A stretch of 64,000 nucleotides of DNA, from assembly GCA_963978905.1 (NCBI GenBank), contig OZ022259.1, positions 13,268,001-13,332,000 on the forward strand. Direction: 5' to 3'. Source of the DNA: Trichostrongylus colubriformis. Taxonomy: Eukaryota; Nematoda; Chromadorea; Rhabditida; Trichostrongylidae. The translations under genes were made by a program, and so were the position numbers. Positions 36,244 through 48,600 of this stretch are shown piece by piece; within the stretch, counting starts at the first letter, position 1; the number at the start of each line of letters is the position of its first letter. The notes beneath the pieces were generated by a model, which worked only from the letters and a program-made list of their open reading frames with translations, searched no databases and was not told the origin of the DNA.

Positions 36244-36393
36244 CTTCTCACTAGAAAGTGCTGTAAAAAGCTGACCCGAACTTCATTTTCGTTTTCCTCC
36301 TCTCAATATTGTCTGTGTAGATGCGAAAAGTTCACTCTCTAACGGGGACGGTATGTTCCCTTCTTCACCGAGGATTCTTCGTGCAATGTCTTG

Positions 36394-36559
36394 AGCCGCG
36401 TTCATACTTTGTGGTGCCGGCGGCAGGGTGTGGCTACGTGTCTCTGCATCTCCGTCCGTCCATCCTGACTCGTTGCCTGCGTCTTCTCTGCACCTCCCCC
36501 ATGCCATTCTTCCTCGCTGCCTGTCACGCTGCTGGCGCAAAGCAGTATGAACGCCGCTT
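36394..36559. mobile_element. Short GGCCGC-type foldback (copy 2)
   Basis: Ends AGCCGCGTTCATACTTTGTG and inverse (GCAGTATGAACGCCGCTT). The interior GGTGCCGGCGGCAG and GTGTCTCTGC are shared with 59616-59745, and the ends resemble 2969-3409. Confidence 0.7.
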
Positions 36560-39310
36560 TAGCAGTCGGCTGAAGGCAGGTTGTTTTAAGATCAACACCG
36601 ACGTGTTCAACATTGTGACCAAGAGGAGTACGGGTTAGAACAGATTCTTTATGGATGGCAGATGGATGGAATGTGTTTCGATTCTCAAACGTCTTCAGTA
36701 GTTCCATCAAATCTCGCTGATAATCGCCGTTATCAACATAAATTAACTCTTGCTTTCGCTTTCTTTTTGGGTAAGCAATGCAGTACCCTTTGATTGCTCT
36801 TGGTTTCGTAATCTTGAAATTTACTGAACTCCAAAACTATTTCGTGGGCGTTTTCCAGCGGCTTATTAAGCAAATAACTCTGCTGTATGGGCAAGAGGGA
36901 CAACTTGTTGGACATGGACACGTTAATGAGTCTGCGTCTTTGCATGACCGTCTTGTCAATAACGTCCTCGGTTGTGACATTACAGTCCAACATTCAGCAA
37001 GATGTCCCCTCCCCCTTGGTAAGGCTCTCAAATGACATCACTTGAATGGCCTTGGCATGACAGATCTCATGCTGGTTGTCAGATCTTCGAATTTAAATCG
37101 ACTTCACACCTTTGCATAAACTGGCAAGACCTCGAAATCTATGGTTAGGCACGTTTTTCGGTTCGAATATGCGGATATGGCGTTGATATGGCGATACCTG
37201 CAGGCAGGTGAACCGGCTTCTGTGATCTCACATCTCGCAGAGGTCAGAATAACAGTGTAATATCTATTGGATCACCATCTACGGCAGTTGGGCAGATCTT
37301 GTGGAATGCCGTCATGGTCGCAAGACCTCGTGAAGCTCTCAGTTGTGACATTGCGACGACGATCGGACGGACGGCAATCGCTACGCTACGGCACAGGTGT
37401 GGTCTTTACCGGAACGGGGCCGCCATCCGCACTGCCGTGTTTTTTCTTACGAGATCATCATTTTTCTTATATGATGGGCAATGTTTCATTATTTACATGA
37501 TACCGTCATGATTATATCGTGGTGGACAGCTTTCAGACCAGTCACACATACATACATGCGTCGTTTGGCTAAATATACTTTCACATAGTCACTACTGGAT
37601 CAGTGAGTGATCTAGTACTAGCCGCCGAATAGTTCCATTCATTCGCGCTCTCTGATACGGTCATATCACTTTTTTAGATTTCTCAAATTCATGGGTTGTT
37701 TATTCGGTTCTGCAATTTGTGACTCAACCATTGACCTGGTCAACTCAAATAATAACATTCAGCTATCAGTTGTCTTTTAAAGCGCCGGAAGAGCGACCTA
37801 AACAGTTTCCACTCCTTTCGGTTCCTTCAGGAATCTCTTACTTCGATCAGTTCACTTTTTTCTCTTTCTATGTCACAAGGGCACTTTAATTTGTATTCGT
37901 TTTGTTTTTTTGCTGAGTTTTTTGTGAAGCGCATTTCTCAGTGGAGAACTGGCTTTTTCCTTTCCCGGAGGGCTTCTTAGCAACACACAGTTTTCGTTGC
38001 GTAACCCTGCGAAAGCATCTACTTGTCAGATGAAGTTTACCTCGTGGCGACTTGGTTCCACTCTTTCCATCATCTTGGCCTTACCCAGTTGTCATTTTCA
38101 AGAAACCACAGTCGTGAAATCGCTGTCAGAAGTTTTTAATTCAAGTAGGGTCCCGTTCCACAAATGGATGGGCGTCTTTTCACGGTAGTTTGAAGCGACA
38201 TTCCTTCTTCATATGTTTGCCCTTCGTGTCATATACACCGAGGCATACCCAGCTGTCCTTGGGACCTCGTTATCTTGATGAAACTCTCTGTCGTGTTGGT
38301 TTGCCGCCAAGCATGCATTCCAATTACGCTCAACATGCCACATGCTTCTCGGAATTCTTGTGATTTAAGAAACTGCCATACCATGTCAAACCCGTCTTTT
38401 TCCCCTTCTCATTGACCATTTCCGTCTCATTTGTGGTTCACTTCCTTGATTCGATCACCACGTACCAGGCAAATGTTTGTCAGTTTACTGCTTTCATGTT
38501 GTTTTTCGCACAAACAGACTGCTGCTATGGCGTATGGTAGCCATTAAATAATGACGAGCTGCCAAAATTTCCACAAGCCGTTTTCATTGATGGCTTACGG
38601 CAGATTTTGAGAAAATCTGCAATTGCGACTTCAACGAACAGGTTCTTATGGAAGGATATTCGTGACAAAATGGCACAACTCAGACAGCAGTGTACGAGAC
38701 GAGACGTACGGAGATTTTGTGGACCGATAGGGGCACTCAGTGGTGGAGCGTGGCGCGTGGGCGAGTGGAGGGGAGGGCTCGATGAAAAATGTTGCTGAAC
38801 TTTGCCCAATGCTTACGCAATGGTCCTGGCGTTGTGTGGTGAGATGACGTCAATGACATCGCGTACCTTTCATTAAGCCCCCCCCCTTACTGCAAAGAAC
38901 CACACTATCGTGCAAACTTCACGCATAACAAAGGAACTGTTTACTTGTCAGAGTCGTTGTTCCGCTGCCTATCTCTGCCTTTCTCAGACCCTCTCCCTCA
39001 CTGAGGTTGATCTCTCGGGCTCACACATTTCTTAAATAAATATTCCGAACCGAACTAGGACATAAACCCACTGCCGACAACTGTAAAACGGCACTTTTTT
39101 CGCCATTTGTGTATGATTCAGCTGTCAACGTTCCAATCTGAACATTTTAATCGTTTTAGTAATAAATTCATTTTGATTTCTATTTTGCGAACAGTTTCCT
39201 TATTGAATGCGTCATCCGGCTTTGGAATTTTAAAAATTTGGAGAGTCACCTCCTTCCGCTATGTTTTTCGATGTCAGACTATCGTGCTCCGCCGTCCGAG
39301 ATCAGATTCC

Positions 39311-39321
39311 TACCTTTTTAG
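39311..39321 (+). promoter_or_regulatory. doxa-1: Splice acceptor just upstream of the doxa-1 ATG (possible SL trans-splice site)
   Basis: The pyrimidine-rich string TACCTTTTTAG ends at 39321, and the start codon is at 39326, leaving a 4-nt leader (ACCG). Nematode mRNAs commonly receive a spliced leader at an acceptor a few bases before the ATG. I infer that this is either a trans-splice site or the acceptor of a 5' UTR intron; the sequence alone cannot separate these. No upstream coding exon joining this acceptor was recognised. Confidence 0.5.
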
Positions 39322-39325
39322 ACCG

Positions 39326-42300
39326 ATGTGGACGAGCTGGTTTGGTGGCTTCGCCGAACCTTCCGACTATGCCACCGCCGAGATGCCCGACATCAATGTT
39401 CAGGCAATCATTGTGAGTTCCCCGTCAGGAAATTTTGGGCCCTGAAGGCTACTTGCTCAATGCCCCTTATTTAGGTCTCGGCCATTTTTGTCATTCCATA
39501 TCTGGCTTTTCTGGTAATTCTTCCTGGAGTGCGAGAAAAGCGTCTAGTGACACTGTTCATGATAACTGTGGTCACATTGACAGGAGCTATTCTAGCAGGT
39601 ACCTTCCTATTTTGGATAATTGCAAAATATAGACTTAATATCTCGACTTTTAGCCTCCCTATGTCTACCAGGATGGACAGGTGGATCAGCAATGATCCTT
39701 TCTCAACTTAGGTACGCAGTTGCTGTTGGACACAGATTCTTTCAAAAGCTCCGAATTTTTGATTTTACAGGTCCCACGTCAACGAACGAATGCGGGCACG
39801 CGTAGGAGTGAACGTCGGCCTGACAAGCATCAACATCACCCTACGATGTACGGTTTCTATAGATCATTTCGATCACTTTATCGATAAAGAAATCTTTCGG
39901 AAATTTTAAAATAAATCTTTCAGTTGAAGAAATGGTAGAAATGGATGCTCATGGGTCACGAATAGATATGAGCCGTGTTTACTACAATGAAAACTTCGAC
40001 ATCTCAGGAGGTTCTTTCTTTATTTTCATAAATTTACCTGTAAAACGCCTTGGATGAGCTCAGCGTCATTACACTTTATTCGCTCGAAATACCCTTTATT
40101 TTAGAGTCGCTGAGTTTCATACTGACATGCTAAAGGCGGATAGATGTAGGAGAGCGTTAATGAAAGGGGATTTTGCTAGCACGGGTTTTAGATTGAACTC
40201 ATCCCAGACCAAAACGAATCCTATCCTTCTTATGGGGCTACTTGATGATGAGGGCTATCCGCAGAGAACAAAGTGCGTCCTCAGCAACGGTCCTGCCCTC
40301 AGTGCTCACTGCACAGATCCAACTTAACCTCACCCGACTCTTTTGAAGTCGATCACCTGAGAATTAGATTCAGAAGGGATGATGTTTCCGAACAACTTCA
40401 ATCTTTAACTCAATTTCGTTGGACGTTTCTGATGTATTTGCTAAATAAGGCTCATATACAAAGTTTCAGACGAAAAAGTGAGTACCCGGCTAAGATAATG
40501 CTCCTCAAAGTAGTGGCCGAGGGGGTGGGCTTCAAGATAAATGTCGGCCCCGTTGTCACTAATTCCCTGCCCCTTGGACCGCTACGCTGACGGGCTGTAT
40601 CTTAGCCGGCTTCTCCCTTTTCGTCTGGAACTTTATAGGTTGCCCTCATTGGGCAAACACAGAATAAATGTATAGATACCAGAGAAAGTCATTTTCCCAG
40701 GCACGATTCCGGAGAAATTGGTTGAGTTGGTTTTTGTAGATGACTCCCCAGTAGCCTCTCTCATATGATCAGAGAAACACGCCAATATTTCTGGAGCGCG
40801 TTCAGGATCATCCCAGGGCGTATGCTCGCTCGATGTAATCCCAACCATTTTGGAGCGATGGAGCGGCAACCATGGAGTGACCAATAGCCCCATATTTGAC
40901 CGCTTACCACTTTATCATGCATAGGTGACGCATGCACGGCGCATCCTAGCAAAACTTTCTATACCTTTAGTCGGATAAGCGTAATGTGTTCATGGCCCTA
41001 AGTTTCCGAACCTCATCTATTTCCTTCGACTTCGATATTTGAACCTGGAGTCCATAAAACCTCCATGTCAATTGACCCTGTACAAGCAATCCACAGAATT
41101 TCGGCCGATTCTTTGATCTTTGTAATGTTTGTATTTCAGTTTCTTCAATGACCGAAGAATTGCGCTCAGCCTACCGACGCGGACTACCGTATCCGATTCT
41201 GAGCATACTTGAGTACTTCTCACTCAATCAAGATGCTTTCGATTGGGGTCGACATTATCGAACTGCTGGGCACTACACTTCTGCTGCTATTAGGTTAATT
41301 TTTACAATATGTAGATAATTGTATTATCAAAAAATATCATGGAAATATGGACCTGTTAATCGATTCGCTCGATCATTTTCAATTCCTGAAATCACGGAAG
41401 CTTTTGCCCATAACTCAGCATCCGTGTGGTAACCCATCGCATCGCGGGCTGCGGCGATAATCAGCAGCTATCAGAAATCAGAAATATCACCTTTAACTTA
41501 CTTTTCGAGATATTTCAATTTTTTTTGAGAATTTCAATTTGAATGACCTCTCACATCGAATAGTCGGAGACTCAATAAGTCCGTCTTATTTTACGAATGC
41601 TTTTTTTGTGTTTTCGCGTCGTTTCCCTCTCATTGATCACCTATAATTGCTTTGTCACCGCCTGTTCTCCCGCTCTCTTTCCCTTTCTATCAATCTCCTT
41701 CTCTTTTTCTAGTATCAGTTTGCGATACAACAACGTCAGCCGTCAAGAGGCATTTCATCTGCAGCAGGTTTCACTTTCACGGAATATCTCCACCTACTTT
41801 TACTAGATTGTTTTATACGGTTCTAGATACCACTATTATCTGAAAATAATAGTTACGCTCAATTCCGTTTCCGTTTCGTCCACCAAAACCGCGTTAATTA
41901 AGTGGTTCCACGGCTTTGCTAAAAATGCCCTAAAAGTAGTATTTCCAGTGAAGATGTCAAAGTCATTTTCTTCAAATGCTACGGGCATGTCTATTTGAGC
42001 ATTCTCGGGGATTTCTGTTCCGAGAAATGCTCTTCAACTTTGAGAATATCCAGAAAGGTTTAAGAATTTAATCTAGAAAATTGGCTAGACGTGGAGTTTG
42101 AGGGGTATAGCTTAGTGTAAGTGTTCTATGATGGCTCGTCTTAGTACGCATAAATTAATAAATGTATAAATATAATGAATAGATAAATGAATAAGCAGCA
42201 GTGCTATGCCTTGATTACCCCGGAGGTTCACTGTAGTGATTAAAGGAACCGGAAGGGGGTCCGAAACAAGAGGAAGATGCAAAGAAATGAGCATTTTGTA

Positions 42301-45300
42301 AAGAACACTCAAGGATAGAAGCGATGACAGGCGAAAAAACCCGGACTCAAAAGCGCGACGCTGCGGTGTGTATTCGCATCCCATTCGCATCAGCGCATCC
42401 ATTCCGAGTTGTCCGCTGTAGGAGACGGGCCGTGGGCCAACGTTAGTTGTAGCACCTGAATCCCGCGCAGTGGAGTGGCCATTTCCAACTACATTAGCAT
42501 TCATGTAAGTATATCTAGAAACAATATAAGAAAGAACAAAGTGAAAAGTAAAGGAAAAAACAAATTTATAGTAGAAACATCTTCTTTTGGCACCATGCCA
42601 AGGCGTCAAATTGGCGAGTTTGTGCAATGGCGGCCACTCAAACTCGTCCACACTACGTCTGTTCTACCGTAAGCCAAAATTACCCCCTTTTGGTGTCTTT
42701 AAGTACTTCTCGTCAGTATCGAATCATAAAAATAAGCTAGTACTCAGCAAAATGAAGTACTAAAAGCTTATCTAAAATCTCTAAAAGTCTTTGTAAGGCC
42801 CGGAATTTTGGCGAAATGAAATTTTAACCTTTAGAGCTCAAAAAAATAAAGTTTATCAAGTTCTTGAAATTTGCGCAGCCTTTTTGATTTTTTCCAATGA
42901 TTTTGGGACCCCAATTTCGTAGTTGAGCGTTCATGTCATCATAGGGCTTGAAAGAGAAATATACAAGAAATCTCTGATAAATTAATCTACTAGAAGAACG
43001 ACTTCCGCAAGTGTTACTTTCAGTTTTTCGCTGTCATGTTGGGCGCTCGCTGTCGTGTTCCTTCTGCTGGTGCCACATCATTTCGGCATGGTGGGTTTCG
43101 ATTTCACCACTTCTACGAATCCCCCGTTCATCTTTCGTCATTCAGGCAATGCTGGCTACAGGGCTTTCGGCTCTGTTTGCCTGTCTACTCTACCTGATTA
43201 TGTCCCCATGTGAGCTACAAATAGGATTCGTTGGAACACAAGGAAATCGCATTCTCATGAAAATGAGTTTCCAATGGGCGTTCTACTGCGTTTTTGCCAT
43301 AGGTAAGGGATTTATTGGCATGTTCACAAAATAACAGGCCCTCAGGATGAAAAAGAGGGCAGCTGAGGATTCTCCAGGGTGTGTACCGTTATGTCAGGAA
43401 TTCGAATGCGGTCTGTCGCCAGCGAAGCAATGCGGACGAGCTAAAGGTGCCATGTTGTTGGGTCCCGAAGCGATTACAAGTCAACTGCGTATCGCGCCCC
43501 TAGCATTACCGCGTAATCGTTCTGAGACCCAACTACCGCGACGCGCATAGCTCGTACACATTGCATCGCACACCGCTTGTCGTGGTGCGAAATCCTGACA
43601 TAAAGGTACACACTCGATTCTCCATTGCAGCTCTTTGTTGTGTGAAGTGTGAGCACTTATACCGCAGTTATCCAAGAAGGGACATTTAGCAATGGCTCCT
43701 TTGACAGATGACCCGAATCGTTGTTACCTCTAAGTACATTTACGCGCATTTGTAATAAAATAGGACGTTGTACTTGTCGCATAAGAAAGCATGGGTTTGC
43801 ATGCGGCTACTTTCTCAGGTCAAGAACTTCGATTGATTGATTCAAATATTTTTTCCGCCAGCATTCTGCCCCTGGCATCCTTATTCGGCATGATTTCAAT
43901 TGAGTTGTGCTCGAAGCTTACAGATTTCTGAAAAATTCTTACAAATTCAGATCTAATAAAGGTAGCAGAAGTGATAGCTTTGGTGCTCAGAAGAGGAGCA
44001 ATGTACATATAGCTTGTGAAGGCCAGATCACAACTCGTGTTGAAACGCACACTCCAAGCTCCTAAGCAAGGTTCTACGGCATACAACATATTCCCTGTGT
44101 GTCCTCTTTGATCCCATAAGCAGACGCAACATGCGGTTGTGCATCACTGTTACATATCACAGATTCGCGGACTGACCGCCCTCAATGGAACTCGGCGTGC
44201 GAGAAAACACGTCCGCCAATAATCAACGAGCAGCGGGTCCTAAACCATTTCATTTACTTTGCTTATTGCCGCACTACCTAACAGCTCGATTTTTTCGCAT
44301 TTTTTATTTATCGAACAGCATAAAAACAGATATGTATACTTTTAATTTTTGATAACTGCTGTTTATCGCCGCAGCTCGCGATGCGAAAGTTACTACAAGG
44401 ATGCTGAGTTATGGGCAAAAGCTTCGGTGGCGGACGGGACTCGAACCCGCACTTCATCCTTTCCGGGGATATGTGCTAATCCATTACACTACCGACACCA
44501 CCTTCACCCTAACTCAGCTTTCTGAATGGTATATTTACCATAGCTTATCAGCACACACACGTATAACGTGTTCGAGTCCCGTCCGCCACCGAAGCTTTTG
44601 CCCATAACTCAGCATCCTTGTAGATATGTATACTGTTTTCTGTAAAGAAGGAAGATGTTATAATGAGAAGAAGCGCACACCCACTCGTCATAGGCCAAGT
44701 GGTCTTCACCTGCCATTACAATAGTAAATGAGAAGCGAATGCGCGGCGTATACCACAGAAGAGATTGATTAACGCCAATTAGAAAGGAGATAAATATACG
44801 TCAAAGACTTTATCTTATTTTTATTTTTTCTGAAGCATAGGAATTTTGGTAGGTGCCGGAGATATCAAGGGGTAGTTGTAGTGAAATGTCGCTCGCAACT
44901 AAACTCCCTCTGTAAACTTTGAACCCGAAAAAAGTCTTTTTCCTCATTTCTGTTGGCTGTCCATATATGAAACTGGCAGTACAATAAAATTATCACCTCA
45001 CTGCCCTCAAAAGGGCGCACAGCAAACGAAGTAGCCAGAAGTGCAGCACCAGTTAACATGAACCTCACAGGTGATCAGCGTAACCTATTGAAGACGTGGG
45101 TGTGATTTCAGGGCTTCTTGCCGTGTTTGTCGGTCTTAGTCTGATCCTTCTACAACACTATCGTGTCTACACCCTGTCGACATTCTTGGATGCCCGTTTG
45201 GATGAGGCAGTAAATCCCATCAAAAACAAACAGCGGTCTGACGTCGGAGAAGACCACCTTCCGAACAGCATACAAGTACGTCCGTTTTGCATATTTTCCT

Positions 45301-45661
45301 TTTCGATTTTCATTTTCACCAAACATTTTCAGGTGATGCGTCGTACAAGGGAGTCGGCTCCAAGTTCTGTTGGCAGCGAGAAAAAGACCACATCTAGTGG
45401 ATTCCAATCGAGAACGAATTCTACTGGGTCCATAAGGTGTGTACGTCATGTAGCAAGTAGATTTATGACTTTGAATAATTTTTTGGATTTATGACTTTAA
45501 CAATTTTTTTTTGCAGGAGTCAATCCTCTTTCGAGTCAGTGCATGGCGAACTCCAGAGAACGCCGTCGAATCTGACCATGGATGACGTGCATCGATCACC
45601 CCACCGATTTGAGGCCAATATTCGAGATTCTGAGCTCAAGGTCACCGTCGAACACTTCTGA
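39326..45661 (+). CDS. doxa-1: Dual oxidase maturation factor (DUOXA family), 11 exons, 407 aa
   Basis: DUOXA proteins escort dual oxidase (BLI-3 in C. elegans) from the ER to the plasma membrane and support its H2O2 production, used for tyrosine cross-linking of cuticle collagens. Exons: 39326-39412, 39475-39598, 39654-39711, 39771-39847, 39924-40010, 41140-41293, 43024-43090, 43146-43302, 45112-45275, 45333-45436, 45517-45661. All joins are GT..AG and phase-consistent (1224 nt). Family signatures seen: FVIPYLAFLVILPGVR in TM1 (about 30-48); RVGVNVGLTSINITL (101-114), with sequon N111-I-T in the first extracellular loop; YYNENFDISG (135-144); RRGLPYPILSILEYFS (157-172); GRHYRTAGHYTSAA (181-194). 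Hydrophobic segments lie near 28-48, 54-80, 197-213, 219-238 and 258-285, giving five TM helices. A polar Ser/Thr/Arg-rich tail of about 110 residues follows. The start is the first ATG after a splice acceptor 4 nt upstream. Human DUOXA1/2 are shorter (about 320-345 aa), mainly for lack of this tail. The symbol rests on family match only. Confidence 0.92.
40425..40712. mobile_element. Foldback MITE, family B (diverged) in doxa-1 intron 5
   Basis: Left arm GTATTTGCTAAATAAGGCTC, AAGTTTCAGACGAAAAAGTG, CCGGCTAAGATAA; right arm TATCTTAGCCGGCTTCTCCC and GGGCAAACACAGAATAAATG. These correspond to the arms of 24307-24736. It sits inside the 1129-bp intron. Confidence 0.7.
41394..41472 (+). repeat. Fragment of tRNA-like element in doxa-1 intron 6
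   Basis: GAAGCTTTTGCCCATAACTC, then CATCGCATCGCGGGCTGCGG and GATAATCAGCAGC, match the 3' flank of the family in the same orientation as 21706. The tRNA-like module itself is missing. Confidence 0.65.
42244..42698. mobile_element. TTAA-flanked foldback MITE, type 1, in doxa-1 intron 6
   Basis: TTAA at 42240-42243 and 42699-42702. Ends AGGAACCGGAAGGGGGTCCG and inverse of AGACACCAAAAGGGGGTAAT. The interior (GAGTTGTCCGCTGTAGGAGA) matches 580-1014. The 179-codon minus frame at 42112-42651 lies across this repeat and is not a gene. Confidence 0.8.
43377..43615. mobile_element. GGGTG-end MITE, subfamily G (copy 2) in doxa-1 intron 8
   Basis: Flanked by exact 9-bp duplications GATTCTCCA at 43368-43376 and 43616-43624. 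Inverted ends GGGTGTGTACCGTTATGTCA and its near inverse. Related to 31504-31747. Confidence 0.85.
44345..44630. repeat. tRNA-like element with inverted partial duplicate at its end
   Basis: A near-complete copy in minus orientation runs from 44345. After CACGTATAACGTGT at about 44570 it switches to an inverted copy of its own beginning (44571-44625), rebuilding about 54 bp of terminal inverted repeat. It looks like a deletion derivative of a palindrome such as the one at 21.2 kb. Confidence 0.75.
44426..44498 (-). tRNA. tRNA-like sequence in doxa-1 intron (pseudogene)
   Basis: The 73 nt are identical in layout to 21706-21778: 7-bp acceptor with one mismatch, intact A and B boxes, loop CCGGAAA, and T4 terminator on the transcribed strand at 44420-44417. 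It lies antisense in the 1809-bp intron between doxa-1 exons 8 and 9. Confidence 0.55.
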
Positions 45662-48600
45662 AGCTGATGGCGCAGCACCATCAGGGCTGCGTCATAGTTC
45701 TAAGTATTCGCGATTCTAGTCACTTGCCATCATCGGTGGACGTCACTCACACGTGTTGCCTATTAGCCATACAAATTGACTCATTGCCATGTCGCTTTTT
45801 CTTCGCTCTTCACTCTCCTCAAATGCATCGTGCACGGAAATCTGGTTTTTGTTTCCCGTATAAATATAATATGGCCACTCACTGCAGGCCAGAAACAAAC
45901 TTCGCAAAAAAAGCCTCAAAAAACTGAAATTTTTGATAATAATAATAATCCAACGGCGAAATTGCTTTGCAGATATCCCGGTAGCGAGGGCGGGGCCAAT
46001 AGAGCTCACAGGAGGTAGCGCCGATGCGCATGCGTAAGGTGGCGTGTCGTAGGAAATAATGCTTGGAACAGTGAGTACCAGATATTCACCAAACAAAACG
46101 CCAAAAAGCTTCTTCGTTGGTATTTGTTGTGATAGTTATAAGGCAGGGAGTTCGAATAGGTTATTTTTTGTTTTTAATTTCTTTATTTGGCTTTCGCAAA
46201 TTTTCTTTTTTCTCGCTACCGCGATTGACCCCGAGAGAATCGACTTTTGGGATGATATGAATAAAAGGTTTTCTTGCACGATGCTTTTACCTCTCTTTGT
46301 TTCTTGGTGTTCAAATGAGCTTTTTACGATGTTGTTGCTTAATTCACGATTGTGTTTCGGGTTTCAATTGTAAATATTGTGTTTGTGTTGTGCTCAGCGT
46401 AGATTTGTCATGAAATGCTTCTGTTGATTTTTAGATTATTATTTGCGATGCTGCTGAGGTTACTATAGGGTTGTTGCTTTTTGAGTCTTTCGACAAAGTT
46501 AGGACATGTCGCCAACGATACTTCCTTTCTTCCTTCTCTCCTCTTCTCCTCTTCATTCTTTCGTTTGTTAACGATTTTATTTGCTTACTAGATTGACTAG
46601 TTGTCAAACGGGTTTTCAGTGGAAATGTGATGTCTGCGTAGCTGTAAAAAGACTGTCTGGTCTCCTGATGACCTTATTGAATGCTGGCAGATCTTTTCAC
46701 ATTTCCCCAAACAATTCTTTAATGCAATTTGATTTATGTCGTCAATGAAAGCTTTTCTCAACGTCACTTTACAACAGAACTAGACAACAGCGAGAAGAAA
46801 ACTCTAGAGAAACAGCCACAGGTGACACCAGCAAGTTGCAATTATCGAATAGGTTATAAACCAGTGAATGCGATAATTCGGGTATTTCGTTAGGCGAAAC
46901 ACGTTGACTATTGAAATAAGCGCTAAGGGCTTAATGAGGTAGTTGATGCTGTCTTTTTGTTGCGATGACAGCCGCACCCAAAATAGCCCGAAAGGACCTT
47001 ACGCTGTTTGCACAGCTTAACCGCGCATTAAAAGGAGCGCATCACGTACTGCGTATGACCGCCACACGTAGTAGATCCACGAAATACGAATCGTTAAGTT
47101 AATGCTTAGAAAACGCTTTTGCAACCAGAACCATCAATGGAATGAACAGGTCCTTTTCTCAGAACTGCTTCAATCTCAATTCATTTTTCCCGTCACTGAA
47201 TTCAGTCCCACTGCTTTCATTTCCAGCGTTCAATCAAGTTATTTCATCGCTGCTTGTAAGTGATTCGACAATGATTTCGAACCAGACTCTTCCATAGGTA
47301 TTTACAGTTGATCCGCATCAGCGAAGCTTACGTCCTTCTTTTAACAAAAGGTGTATGCCTTTTTTTCCTTTTCTTTTTTAATCCTTCCCTTGACATGTCC
47401 TCCTTATATCTTTGTACACACGTATTTCCCCAGTGCCTTCTTCCGTCATGATGTCGCGTCATGGGAAAATCAAAGGCAAAGGCGGTTCAATTCGCCCCTC
47501 GTTCCGCACCCTTAGAATTTATCAGCCAAAAAGTCATTTTTTAACAAATATGACTTAAGCTGATGAGAACCCTATTTTGACCCTTTTATTCTCCACTTCT
47601 TGCAATACTGGAAACTACAGCAGTAGTCCATAACCAAAAAAGTCGCACCCTTAGAATTTATCAGCCAAAAGTCATTTTTTAACAAATATGACTTAAGCTG
47701 ATGAGAACCCTATTTTGACCCTTTTCTACTCTTCCATAGGTATTTACAGTTGATCCGCATCAGCGAAGCTTACGTCCTTCTTTTAACAGACGGCGTTCAA
47801 AGGTCGAGCCGTGATTACAGCAACGTGAAATTTACATGAAGCTTTCTTCAAATATCATTAGCGAATAGATTCAAATTATGATTTTCAGAGCTTGTTCACG
47901 AAGTAATGCTTGAGTTTGTTTTGAATTCGTTCTACGCAAAGTAGCCTACCTGGTAATCTTTGATGTCGCGTGGCTCATCCTACTCCTTCTTCTTTCCATT
48001 AAAATGCGATTTTTGCTTGAATGCATGTGTTGCTTGTTGCGTAAATGCGCGCAAGCAGCGCAATTGAGGACGGAAACCACTACATGCAGCTCCATCTGCT
48101 GTCAGCATCAGGAGGTATTCACTGTTTGATACGCCTGATAGCCGGATAGGCTGATCTGATCAATATGTATCACTGCTCGCTGGATCGTCTGAATCGTGAA
48201 ATCTGAACTATGCCTCATCAGCCAAACAGGTGATCGGAATGCAGTTCCATCTTCTCTTGGACAGTGATTGAGGGAGAAAACAGAACCGCAACTGAATTGA
48301 ATGCTTGCACCCGCTCAGACTTTGAACTTTTTCTCAAAATTTTTAACAAACACTACGAGAAAGAAACAAGATGCTGCATGTCGTAAAGCCTGGATACATT
48401 GGCTCGTGAAAGGAAGAAACGTTGCGAGCGCCCAAATCAGCCCCTCGACCAGCAACAGGAAACGTGGTTTTCTACCTACATACCGCGTCTAACCTTTGCC
48501 TTTTCCCGCTTTGGCCGCTGTTGGAGCCTTCTCTGGGAACTCATGTGCCATATTTCTGAGCATGACCAAGTCCACAGTGAGTCGTTGGTCAATCCTTTTA

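Larger units (their letters stand above)
35072..39310. other. Intergenic upstream of doxa-1, mostly unassigned
   Basis: Contains a TTAA type 2 fragment (35330), an (AAAT)n tract and a GGCCGC-type foldback (36394). A frame open at about 38540-38799 (KFPQAVFIDGLRQILRKSAI...) looks protein-like but has no splice boundaries or family. No promoter motif could be assigned. Confidence 0.4.

Noticed and set aside
39107..39325. N-terminal extension of the DUOXA protein to 39107
   Set aside because: The added residues do not resemble the family, and a splice acceptor lies directly before the ATG at 39326.
42112..42651. 179-codon minus-strand ORF as a gene
   Set aside because: It overlaps a TTAA-flanked MITE whose copies at 580 and 28356 do not keep the frame, and it lies inside a doxa-1 intron.
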